This document shows positions 7,075 through 13,872 of a stretch of DNA of 13,872 bases, in pieces. The notes under the pieces were generated by a model that made no database searches, was not told where the DNA came from, and worked only from the letters and a program-made list of their open reading frames with translations. Origin of the DNA: Kiritimatiellia bacterium (GTDB lineage Bacteria; Verrucomicrobiota; Kiritimatiellia; RFP12; UBA1067); NCBI GenBank assembly GCA_017508315.1, contig JAFVZE010000072.1, positions 1 to 13,872 on the forward strand, written 5' to 3'. Each line of letters starts with the position of its first letter. The first letter of the stretch is position 1. Made by a program: the position numbers and the translations under genes.

Positions 7075-10000
7075 TCAACGCAAAATGATCGTGAAGAACG
7101 GATTCAAGTACAATCCGTCCGCCTTAAGCGTCATGCTGCGCTGCCGTCCGCCGACAATGGCGGAAATCGTTCCGTTAAGACCGACCGGCGCCGTCGTCCA
7201 AGTGATAACAGGCGTCTTCGACGAAACGGCACGATCACCGAAATCAATGAAGAGCGTCGCGCCAGCCGCCAGCGCGAGCGAACAGTCCGCCGCCGGAAGA
7301 TCAAAGGGTCCTGTAAGAGCGCTCAGATCAAGCGTTGGAGACTGATGCTCCGCATCGCCGAGCGTAACCGTCCTGAGAAGCGTCGCCGAAGCGGGTTTGT
7401 ACGTACCAAGAACCGTCACCGCCTTCCCCTTTTGGGAATCTCTTCCGAACGAAAGACGATTGTCGATGAGCGAACCCACGACAAGCGACTGTGATTTTTC
7501 GGCATAGAAACCGCATCCGTCATTGAGCGTGAACGTCACCGCACTCAAATCGTTCTCCACCCCGTAAAACGACGGGAGAACCGTCCGTGCCGTGCCGATC
7601 TTATTGAAGATGATCGATCCGGCATCCGCCGCACGCACACCGCGGAAGGAGAAGACCTGATCGCCCTCGCCTCCAAAATCAATCGAACTTTTAAGGTTGA
7701 TCGAAAGCGTATGCTCATTCAACGTGAGCGTATGCTGCATCGCGCCGGGCGCATCATCGGCGAAGGAAAAACCGAAGAGCGGATAGCCGCCGATCGTCGC
7801 GTCGGTCGAAAGCGTCAGATCACCGATCGCGTTGCACATCCACGAATCACTGTCAAAATTCGGCTCCGAATTGACGAGCGCGCCTGTGCCGTCCGGACCG
7901 CTTCCCGCAAGCGTAAACGAATACGGCGTTCCGCTCGTCGAAAGTTTTCCGGCAAAATCGAACGAAGCGCCGTCCGCAACCGTCACGAACGGGATCGTCA
8001 CCGTACCGAACGGTTTACCGTCGCGCATCTCGACCGTCGCCTTGACGGATCCCCATGGTGCCTCGGTGACGCCACTGCGAACCGTTCCGGCCATCACATC
8101 CGTCCCGCCCGTATAGGACTGACGCCGCACCGCACCGACAAGCGTACCGGTGCCACTCTTGACGAGCTTCAATCCGCCCTCAAGGATGATCCCGGTATTG
8201 ACGGCCGTCTCACCTTCCGCAACGGCGATGCAGACCTGACCTCCGCCGACCGAATCGGTGATCCTTCCGCTCACGGCGTCCAGATTAGACGGGAGCGTCA
8301 ACGCCTGGCCGGCGACATCGATGTCAATCGTCGCGGTCTTGCCGGAGATAAAGGTCCCACCCGTCGGCACACCGCCAGACCACACTCCTTCCGTCGGTGT
8401 CACAAAAGCCTTATCCACCATATCATAGAAACCGTACACCCCGCACTTTGCCGGCACGTAATCGTGAATCAACTCGCCGTTTTGATAAATCTTGCAGCCG
8501 TGGCAGCGGATCGTTCCCTGCGTCGGGCGGACATACGCCGTCCCCGCCGCATTGATTGCAAAGAGGTAAAGATTATTTTGAATCTCAGTTGTGAAAAAGC
8601 TTCTGTTGACGGAATAAATCTGCGTTCCAGACGCATTTTTAGCTGTCGCGGCACCTTTATTGAGATCAACCGTATACCGCCCGGATTTATATGGGCCATT
8701 CCCTTTGGTCGACTTCTCGCCGCTTCCGATAGCGGGGCAACTGGTCGTCGACGTTCCCCCTTTATCACCAAACGCGCAGGTTATTCCTCCAACAGTTCCG
8801 TCATTCGCCAACGCAAACGCCCCCTTGCAATCATACCAATTATTGAAAGAAGTGGGGTTTTGGTTCCACACGCCGAACCAGTTTTCATCGGCGCTGCGCA
8901 CGGTGACATCCATCGTCACGCGTGTATTTGTATCCGGCTTAAAGCCTGTATCAAGATATGAACCGGCGGGGACATCGATATACTCAACCGCCACGCAAGC
9001 CGCTTGAACGGCAAGTCCGCTTAGGTCGCAGGCCTTTTCAAGTTTGCAGTTCGTAAGATGGAAAGAAGTGAACGGCTTGGTGAGCGCACCGGAAGGAACA
9101 TCGCCGCCGACGGCATCCACCACAACAACGCTCTCGGCATCCGGCTCACCGTTCTCAACCGCTACGCCATCCTCCGTGCAGTTCCAGCCGTTATCCCTCC
9201 AAACCGCGCGCCGTCCGGCATTCGTCATCAGCTCAGAAGCGGCGACAGCAAAGATGTTCGTGACATTCGCAAGTGGATCGTATTCCGCCGCCCCGCTCGC
9301 GGCTGTTCCCTGCTTAGAGACACACGTGCCGGACACCGTGTCGTAAAGTACGGCAACGCCGTCTTTCAACGCCGGAACGAAATGGGCGACGAGCGACAGA
9401 TCGCTCCCATAATAGAATTTGGCGAAATGCCATTCGGCATTACCGTATTTTTCGATTGTTTTTGTCGAACCGGCACTATGCCAGGCATTGCCGAGCAGAA
9501 TACTTTCCGTGCTTTTGGTAAAGAATTCCCCAAGGGTCGAAAACGCCTTCTCCCCGTCGAGGAAGGCCTGGTCGTCAAGAAGCAGAAAATCATGCGGCAC
9601 CTTCCATGCGCCGTCGGAGAAATTGAAATACGACGGTTCCGGGAGCTCAGAACTTGTCGGTCCGCGTGAACGATGGAAAAGTTTGAACTGCGTCTTTTCC
9701 TTCCCGTCATCCGCATTTGGTCGAATGGAAATATTGTTGACCGTTTTCTCGCCCGTGCGATAGAGCGACCCGATTACTACGCATTCATCGCCGAGATAGG
9801 CCGTTCCCTTGTTGACGCTTTCCGTATAGCGGAAGCGGAGATCAAAACCGTTCAAATAAGCGGCGGAGACGCCCGTATCAATATACTGCGTACCGGTAAG
9901 GGCGATATAGCCGTCGATGAGTTCGACATCGCTCGCGCCGATCACGCGGTAAACATATCCGGTCGGAAGAACGGTCGCATCAAATGTGCATGTGCCGCCG

Positions 10001-10257
10001 GATGTGATTTCGCCGTCAAACGCTTGACGGTGCGCCCACGCCGCCGCGTTCTCGCCTTTGTCCGTTGCGTCCCAGACGAGGTAGAATTTCGCGAGTCCTT
10101 CGGGTATCGTTTCCGGAACGGTGACCGAGATCGTATTATCGAACCGTTCAACCGTCAGCTGAGCGAGCTGAACAGTTTCAGCAAACGAGGAAGCGGCGGT
10201 TGAGAGCATTGCTGTCAACCATGCGACGCAAAGCACTGATTGTATTTTTTTTTTCAT
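7075..10257 (-). CDS. Large secreted LamG-like surface protein with autotransporter-type passenger repeat
   Basis: A 1060-residue protein with a signal peptide (MKKKIQSVLCVAWL... to about residue 27). Two similar concanavalin/LamG-like modules are visible. Module 1 is about 113-326, beginning IDGYIALTGTQYIDTG and ending HFVPALKDGVAVLYD. Module 2 is about 423-627, beginning AVEYIDVPAGSYLDTG and ending DYVPAKCGVYGFYD. Residues 693-728 (GGLKLVKSGTGTL, then QSYTGGTDVMAGTV) match the passenger-associated repeat seen in autotransporters. The rest is Gly/Ser/Thr/Asp-rich and probably beta-helical. No C-terminal beta-barrel, PEP-CTERM or sortase motif is seen; the protein ends in a short hydrophobic tail (PFFTIILR). 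It probably sits at the cell surface and binds glycan or attaches cells to substrate, which is inference. AAGGA (10267-10271) lies 9 nt before ATG 10257; the open frame extends to 10482 but overlaps the DUF4838 gene and lacks a signal peptide. Confidence 0.85.
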   Translation of the reverse strand: MKKKIQSVLCVAWLTAMLSTAASSFAETVQLAQLTVERFDNTISVTVPETIPEGLAKFYLVWDATDKGENAAAWAHRQAFDGEITSGGTCTFDATVLPTGYVYRVIGASDVELIDGYIALTGTQYIDTGVSAAYLNGFDLRFRYTESVNKGTAYLGDECVVIGSLYRTGEKTVNNISIRPNADDGKEKTQFKLFHRSRGPTSSELPEPSYFNFSDGAWKVPHDFLLLDDQAFLDGEKAFSTLGEFFTKSTESILLGNAWHSAGSTKTIEKYGNAEWHFAKFYYGSDLSLVAHFVPALKDGVAVLYDTVSGTCVSKQGTAASGAAEYDPLANVTNIFAVAASELMTNAGRRAVWRDNGWNCTEDGVAVENGEPDAESVVVVDAVGGDVPSGALTKPFTSFHLTNCKLEKACDLSGLAVQAACVAVEYIDVPAGSYLDTGFKPDTNTRVTMDVTVRSADENWFGVWNQNPTSFNNWYDCKGAFALANDGTVGGITCAFGDKGGTSTTSCPAIGSGEKSTKGNGPYKSGRYTVDLNKGAATAKNASGTQIYSVNRSFFTTEIQNNLYLFAINAAGTAYVRPTQGTIRCHGCKIYQNGELIHDYVPAKCGVYGFYDMVDKAFVTPTEGVWSGGVPTGGTFISGKTATIDIDVAGQALTLPSNLDAVSGRITDSVGGGQVCIAVAEGETAVNTGIILEGGLKLVKSGTGTLVGAVRRQSYTGGTDVMAGTVRSGVTEAPWGSVKATVEMRDGKPFGTVTIPFVTVADGASFDFAGKLSTSGTPYSFTLAGSGPDGTGALVNSEPNFDSDSWMCNAIGDLTLSTDATIGGYPLFGFSFADDAPGAMQHTLTLNEHTLSINLKSSIDFGGEGDQVFSFRGVRAADAGSIIFNKIGTARTVLPSFYGVENDLSAVTFTLNDGCGFYAEKSQSLVVGSLIDNRLSFGRDSQKGKAVTVLGTYKPASATLLRTVTLGDAEHQSPTLDLSALTGPFDLPAADCSLALAAGATLFIDFGDRAVSSKTPVITWTTAPVGLNGTISAIVGGRQRSMTLKADGLYLNPFFTIILR

Positions 10258-10271
10258 CCCGTTTTTTCCTT
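10258..10271 (-). promoter_or_regulatory. Ribosome binding site fixing the surface-protein start
   Basis: AAGGA at 10267-10271 with a 9-nt spacer points to ATG 10257, where a typical Lys-rich signal peptide begins. The longer frame starting at 10482 would overlap the 3' end of the preceding gene by 188 nt and encode an Arg-rich, low-complexity leader, so it is not used here. Confidence 0.7.
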
Positions 10272-10294
10272 TTTGAGGTTTGAAAATTTCACTT

Positions 10295-12427
10295 TCACCG
10301 TGAGGTCTTGCCCGGCTCATGTTTCCACCAAGTGAACGGCCAGCGCAGTCCCTTGCGCTCCTTCGAGCTTTCGTACATGAAATTGCAGACGAAATCTCCT
10401 TCGACCGTTGCGCGGTAAGCAACGAGTTCATCAAACGCCTTCTTGAACGCGTCAGCCTTGCGCTTGTCGCGCGGGGCGGCATCCATCGCCTTCTGTGCGA
10501 TGCGCGTTAAGCGCGTGAGCCGGGCGTCTCCGAGTCCCTTGCGGAGAAATTCAACGCGACGTTCAACCATCGAATCCCCCCGCGACGCCGCGCACGCGGC
10601 GTCGAGAAGTTTATTCCCCTTCACGAAGAAGGCATCGTCAAAATAATCCCCGAGAATCGCGGCGCCCGTATTGAAACTGCCACCGCCGTTGTGGTTGCCC
10701 GTCGGGTTCTGCCAGGCGATGCGCCGCACCTCGTCCGGCGTCCAGGACGCTGTGTGGGCGCGGATGAAATCGAAATAGCGCGTGATCTCCTTCTTCGCCG
10801 GACCGAACGTCGAGAGGAGTTCGTCGCGGGAAACGTCGTAGTCGCGCAGCGGTTCGCGGAAGGCGCGAATGAGGGTATAGTACATCATCGTATGACACGC
10901 CCACGCTCCGCGCAGCGAGTCGAACGAACAGCCCTTCATGCCGTTCTTGTACGCGAAGGCGAAATCCTCGACGATCAGTCGTCCGTGGTCAAAGGGATAG
11001 TTTCCGCCGGCGAGCATGAAATTCGGCCGGTAGATGAAGTCCTTTACGCCCGCCTTGCGCCAGCCCGTGATCGCGGCGCGGAAATGTTCGGACTCCGCCT
11101 GATCGTAGGGGAAGTAGCTGCGCGGAACGATTTCGATCACGACGGACGGGTCGACGCGCGTCTCCTTCGGCGCTTCGAGGTAGTTTTCGTAAGCGTAGCC
11201 GATGACGCGAGCGGCGGGATTCACCTTGCGCACCTCGGCCTGGACCGCGTTGTAGAACTTGGCGTAGCGATCCGAGAGTGACGCGACAGGCCGCAGTGAG
11301 GTATCGACCTTCATGATTCCCCAGCGGTGGTCGGTAAGAAGCGAATTGAAAACATAATTGCCGCGACGGTGCATCGATTCGATGTCATCGAGCGTCACCG
11401 TTCCGTTCCAGTATGGAGATTCCATGAAGCGCGGATCCGGTGCGTCCCACGCGCGGCAGCAGTGGCACTGGCAGAGCGCCACGTAGTCGTTCTCGCAGCA
11501 GTTCACCCACGGCTCGAAGCCCTGGCGCGTTCCTTTCGTATCCATCCATTTCTTCCAGTCGGCGACAGTCTGCCGCCATACGCCAGGCTCGGAAACGCAG
11601 AGCGTAACCATGCGGCCGGCTGCCGCCGGACGTCGCACGCCGCCGGGAAGCAGGTTGAAGTATTCGGGATGCGACGCGCCGAAGCGGTCCCACCAGTCGG
11701 TAAAGCCGTGTCCGGAACGAAAATGACGGCGGCGGCCGAGACGATGACGCACGAGGAACTTCGCCTGCGCGTCAAAGAATGCGCGGGCGGATTCATATGT
11801 CGAAAAACCGAGCACCCATAAGGCATTCCACGTCATCGACCCCATGATGCGGTCCGCAAGCGGCTCGCGCGAACGGCGGTTGACAGAACTGAATCGAAGC
11901 GAACGGCGCCTGGGGATCACCTCACCGGTCGGACCCGGCCATATCCATTTGACGCCCATCTCGTTCTCGAGAAAATCATATACGGCATACACCGTTGCGT
12001 ACAGCGTCGGACGCCAGAGATCCCTCGTAACGCCTTCATATGAAACATCGGAATCGTAGCCGAGAAGGAAAAGCGCGTTTCCGGCGGTTTTCACGATGTG
12101 CTCGTCCGCAACAAAGGGTCGGCCGGGGAGGCCGGCCCTTTTCGCGGCAGCTGTCGCACCCACGAAGATATGGTTACGGTATTTCGAGCGCGCAAGCGCG
12201 TCTTCAGTAAGAATCGCGGCCGACGAACCGAAGGCTTTGTCGAGATGGTATTTGAGTTCATCGGCGGCATAGCGTTCGGCGGCGAGGGGCTGGGACGGCA
12301 GAACGATATCGGCGGCGAGTTTTCCGTACTCGGCGACGGTAAACGCCGCCAAGGGCGAACAAGCGCAGAGCGTGCAGACGAACGCCGACACTCTGAAACA
12401 GGCCGATATGTCCCGGAAGATATCCAT
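10295..12427 (-). CDS. DUF4838 glycosidase-like secreted protein
   Basis: A 710-residue protein with an unusual signal peptide (hydrophobic stretch about 13-28, VSAFVCTLCACSPLAA). Residues about 38-125 form an N-terminal domain like those of GH20 and GH67 enzymes (LAAERYAADELKYHL, IFVGAT, ALFLLGYDSD). TLYATVYAVYDFLE and VKWIWPGP (about 141-166) lead into a TIM-barrel-like DUF4838 region. A Cys-rich segment at 309-324 (CC...C-x-C-x-CC, around ENDY) may bind metal or form disulfides. Relatives are common in carbohydrate loci of Bacteroidota, Verrucomicrobiota and Planctomycetota, but I know of no firmly established activity; an alpha-glucuronidase-like or hexosaminidase-like role is possible. 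The start is bounded by the in-frame stop of the M20 gene 12 nt upstream. There is no clear Shine-Dalgarno sequence, so translational coupling is likely. Confidence 0.85.
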   Translation of the reverse strand: MDIFRDISACFRVSAFVCTLCACSPLAAFTVAEYGKLAADIVLPSQPLAAERYAADELKYHLDKAFGSSAAILTEDALARSKYRNHIFVGATAAAKRAGLPGRPFVADEHIVKTAGNALFLLGYDSDVSYEGVTRDLWRPTLYATVYAVYDFLENEMGVKWIWPGPTGEVIPRRRSLRFSSVNRRSREPLADRIMGSMTWNALWVLGFSTYESARAFFDAQAKFLVRHRLGRRRHFRSGHGFTDWWDRFGASHPEYFNLLPGGVRRPAAAGRMVTLCVSEPGVWRQTVADWKKWMDTKGTRQGFEPWVNCCENDYVALCQCHCCRAWDAPDPRFMESPYWNGTVTLDDIESMHRRGNYVFNSLLTDHRWGIMKVDTSLRPVASLSDRYAKFYNAVQAEVRKVNPAARVIGYAYENYLEAPKETRVDPSVVIEIVPRSYFPYDQAESEHFRAAITGWRKAGVKDFIYRPNFMLAGGNYPFDHGRLIVEDFAFAYKNGMKGCSFDSLRGAWACHTMMYYTLIRAFREPLRDYDVSRDELLSTFGPAKKEITRYFDFIRAHTASWTPDEVRRIAWQNPTGNHNGGGSFNTGAAILGDYFDDAFFVKGNKLLDAACAASRGDSMVERRVEFLRKGLGDARLTRLTRIAQKAMDAAPRDKRKADAFKKAFDELVAYRATVEGDFVCNFMYESSKERKGLRWPFTWWKHEPGKTSR

Positions 12428-12439
12428 GGCGGGATAAAT

Positions 12440-13579
12440 TTATTTAGACGCTTCCGTGAAGAACGTCTTGAGATATTCTACCGTATCGTCCAGACTGGAG
12501 ATATACGCGTATTCATCGACGGCGTGCGCGCCGCCGCCCTTCGAGCCGATCAGCGCAATCGGAACGCCGCAGCTGACGAACCAGCGCGCGTCCGTCGCCG
12601 CGAGCATCTTCGACAGCGGGATATGCTGACCGAGATGGGCGGACATCACGCGCTGAAGATGTTTGACGAGCGGATGGTTCGGATCGGTGTTTACCGGCGG
12701 AGAATGGCGCTCAAGCAGCACTTCGCATCCGGGGAAAAGCTCCTTCGAGAGAGCCATGAGTTCATCCTTCGCGCCGGGATTGACGCTGCGGAGGTTCAGA
12801 ACCAGCGTCATTTCCGGCGGAATCATGTTGCGCGCGCCGCCGTCGGCGTTGACGAATGTGGGCGTCATCACGTCGGACCATTTATCTTCCGGGAGCGGAT
12901 GGCGGCGATCCCACTCCGCGCGGAGTTTCACGTATCCCTGCATGATTTTCGTGATCGAATCGTCGCATTTCCACGGCATGGAGGAATGTCCGCTGCGGCC
13001 GCGCGCCGTAATGCGCACGAAGGTCTGTCCCTTGTGCGCACAGCAGATCTTTCCGTAAGCCGAATCGATGACAATCACCATTTTATTGGGCACATAACCC
13101 TTCTCCTCGACCATCCAGCGCGTTCCGGCGCCGCCGATCTCCTCGTCTGGCCCGAACATGCAGGCGACGGAAACGTTTTTACCGGCCAGGGCGCAGAGCG
13201 TCTCGGCGGCGACGACCGCATAACCCTTGCAGTCGCTGACGCCGCGCGCCTCGATGCGGTCGCCGTCGCGCTTGAGCGTGAACTGCGTAGGCGAGCCGGG
13301 TGCGACCACGTCGAGATGCACGGACATGACGAAATCGTGCCGTTTGCCGGGCGTCGTCGCGGCATAGAGGATCTCGCGTCCGTCGGGAGCCGTTTCCATC
13401 GTACAGTAAAGGCCACGCTTGAGCAGATAGTCGCGCATGAAGCGCATGGAGTTGTTCACTTCCTTTATATCATAGGATACGCTCGGAATGGCTATTAACT
13501 TTCCGAAGAAATCCATATCCAGCGCATGAAGGGAAAGCGCCGCTAAAGCGACGCCCAAGGCAATCTGTTTTTTCAACAT
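12440..13579 (-). CDS. Secreted M20-family metallopeptidase/deacylase
   Basis: A 379-residue protein with a signal peptide (MLKKQIALGVALAALSLHA). It has all M20 zinc and catalytic positions: H88 in HLDVV with D90, bridging D116 in GVSDCKG, E146-E147 in GPDEEIGG, D172 in IDSAYG and H352 in GGGAHAVDEY. The central insertion (about 180-295, RGRSGHSS, NMIPPE) is the usual dimerisation domain. Family members hydrolyse dipeptides, N-acyl amino acids or acyl-diamino acids with two zinc ions; ArgE/DapE are cytoplasmic, whereas this one is exported, so a catabolic role on peptides or acylated amino acids is likelier. It is the first gene after the promoter. AGGTGG (13585-13590) lies 5 nt before ATG 13579; the GTG at 13588 falls inside that ribosome binding site and is rejected as start. 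Confidence 0.92.
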   Translation of the reverse strand: MLKKQIALGVALAALSLHALDMDFFGKLIAIPSVSYDIKEVNNSMRFMRDYLLKRGLYCTMETAPDGREILYAATTPGKRHDFVMSVHLDVVAPGSPTQFTLKRDGDRIEARGVSDCKGYAVVAAETLCALAGKNVSVACMFGPDEEIGGAGTRWMVEEKGYVPNKMVIVIDSAYGKICCAHKGQTFVRITARGRSGHSSMPWKCDDSITKIMQGYVKLRAEWDRRHPLPEDKWSDVMTPTFVNADGGARNMIPPEMTLVLNLRSVNPGAKDELMALSKELFPGCEVLLERHSPPVNTDPNHPLVKHLQRVMSAHLGQHIPLSKMLAATDARWFVSCGVPIALIGSKGGGAHAVDEYAYISSLDDTVEYLKTFFTEASK

Positions 13580-13584
13580 ATATT

Positions 13585-13590
13585 CCACCT
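13585..13590 (-). promoter_or_regulatory. Ribosome binding site of the M20 gene
   Basis: AGGTGG with a 5-nt spacer to ATG 13579. It decides between the ATG and the in-frame GTG at 13588, which is part of this site. Confidence 0.7.
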
Positions 13591-13633
13591 TTCTTATCTA
13601 TTCGACTAGGATAAACTACCCCGTTTTGTTTTT

Positions 13634-13662
13634 AAAATATCACAAACCAGGGTTTGAGTCAA
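13634..13662 (-). promoter_or_regulatory. Sigma70-type promoter of the six-gene run
   Basis: On the minus strand TTGACT (-35, 13662-13657) and TATTTT (-10, 13639-13634) are separated by exactly 17 nt. Transcription would start near 13627, giving a leader of roughly 48 nt before the M20 ATG. It is the best promoter seen in the window and the only clear one upstream of the co-directional genes, whose small gaps suggest one transcript. Confidence 0.75.
13643..13656. promoter_or_regulatory. Palindromic operator-like site inside the promoter spacer
   Basis: CAAACC-AG-GGTTTG is a perfect 6+6 bp inverted repeat with a 2-bp centre. It sits wholly between the -35 and -10 boxes, where a bound dimeric repressor would block RNA polymerase. 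The form resembles LacI/GalR-type operators, but the family is a guess and no regulator gene is in the window. Confidence 0.5.
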
Positions 13663-13687
13663 TGCCTTAAAGCCGCATAGCTACGGC

Positions 13688-13746
13688 GGACGCATTAAAA
13701 CCCGATCCTTCCCCAATGGGGCCCCTGGATCGGTTTTAACGCGTCC
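13688..13746. repeat. Large imperfect palindrome upstream of the promoter
   Basis: Arms 13688-13708 (GGACGCATTAAAACCCGATCC) less one base, and 13727-13746, pair over about 20 bp with one mismatch and one bulged C. The 18-nt loop contains its own CCCC-AAT-GGGG hairpin (13711-13721). TTAAAGC (13667-13673) and GCTTTAG (13752-13758) can extend the structure outward. There is no T-tract, so it is not an intrinsic terminator. It could be a cruciform regulatory site or an interspersed repeat. Confidence 0.65.
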
Positions 13747-13815
13747 GAAGTGCTTTAGCGTCCAGCAGCCAGTACCCAGCTTCCCAATCCGATTGGTCGT
13801 GGCGCGATTTTAACG
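13731..13815. repeat. CGNTTTTAACG direct repeats
   Basis: CGGTTTTAACG at 13731-13741 and CGATTTTAACG at 13805-13815 differ in one base and lie 74 bp apart, in direct orientation. A third, inverted and degenerate copy (CGCATTAAAACCCG, 13691-13704) forms part of the left arm of the palindrome. They lie about 70-180 bp upstream of the -35 box, a plausible activator-binding range. Confidence 0.45.
13762..13782. repeat. Degenerate heptamer tandem repeat (CCAGNNN)3
   Basis: Three consecutive 7-bp units, CCAGCAG, CCAGTAC and CCAGCTT. Similar degenerate heptamer runs are frequent in intergenic DNA of some bacteria; no function is apparent here. Confidence 0.4.
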
Positions 13816-13872
13816 TGCCATTACCCATCTTGGGACTTACCATCGGCCGCGCCCGTTCTTTTCTTTTGCGTA

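Noticed and set aside
10258..10482. N-terminal extension of the surface protein by 75 residues
   Set aside because: It overlaps the upstream gene, is Arg-rich without a signal peptide, and a good ribosome binding site with a signal peptide occurs at 10257.
12113..12141. 12-bp hairpin (AAAGGGTCGGCC / GGCCGGCCCTTT, 5-nt loop) inside the DUF4838 gene
   Set aside because: It encodes residues 96-105, which fit the family's expected sequence at that place, and it lacks the CGTCCTCG core of the REP-like elements. It is probably chance in GC-rich coding DNA.
12098..13498. Plus-strand open frame of 466 codons opposite the M20 and DUF4838 genes
   Set aside because: It spans two real genes on the other strand and has shadow-type composition (Arg/His/Gly-rich) and no motif. 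The same judgement applies to 3344-4393, 5846-6916 and 7711-8961.
13688..13815. Possible integron attC site, because of TTTTAAC-type cores in a palindrome
   Set aside because: The cores do not fit RYYYAAC/GTTRRRY in the correct order, and there is no cassette-like array or integrase.
1..13872. CRISPR arrays, tRNA or rRNA genes, transposase genes
   Set aside because: No regularly spaced direct repeats, no tRNA-like or rRNA-like segments and no transposase motifs were seen on either strand.

Overview
The window reads as a single co-directional, secreted glycan and glycoprotein degradation locus from a GC-rich Gram-negative bacterium. My best guess is a gut-type Kiritimatiellota/Verrucomicrobiota lineage, with Lentisphaerae-like relatives possible. 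The reasons are the high GC content, signal peptides on every gene, a DUF4838 protein, a large LamG-like surface protein with an autotransporter-type passenger repeat, no SusC/SusD pair, and palindromic interspersed repeats. This placement is inference; there is no rRNA or other taxonomic marker here.

Layout, in transcription order on the minus strand (right to left). Positions 13589-13872 are a regulatory region with a 20-bp-arm palindrome, CGNTTTTAACG repeats, a CCAGNNN heptamer repeat and a very good sigma70-type promoter (TTGACT-17-TATTTT) whose spacer contains a perfect palindrome. The genes follow: (1) secreted M20 metallopeptidase, 12440-13579; (2) DUF4838 glycosidase-like protein, 10295-12427; (3) 1060-residue LamG/passenger-repeat surface protein, 7075-10257; (4) GH127 beta-L-arabinofuranosidase with a C-terminal F5/8-like domain, 4511-6979; (5) GH36-like alpha-galactosidase, 2378-4471; (6) an alpha/beta-hydrolase fused to a class C beta-lactamase-like serine hydrolase, 371-2356. 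Gaps are 12, 37, 95, 39 and 21 nt, so one operon is likely. The 95-nt gap carries a REP-like sequence. At the left end (1-370) there is no convincing gene, but there is a REPIN-like nested palindrome (37-144) and a strong plus-strand intrinsic terminator (316-347) facing the end of the operon.

Functionally, the set could dismantle a plant cell-wall glycoconjugate outside the cytoplasm. GH127 would remove beta-L-arabinofuranose, the GH36-like enzyme alpha-galactose, the esterase/serine hydrolase acyl groups, and the M20 enzyme would process a peptide or acyl-amino acid. The combination of beta-arabinosidase, alpha-galactosidase and peptidase fits extensin-type hydroxyproline-rich glycoproteins, which is the most interesting hypothesis here. 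Several published gene starts could easily be mis-called upstream of the true signal peptides; starts were chosen from Shine-Dalgarno spacing.
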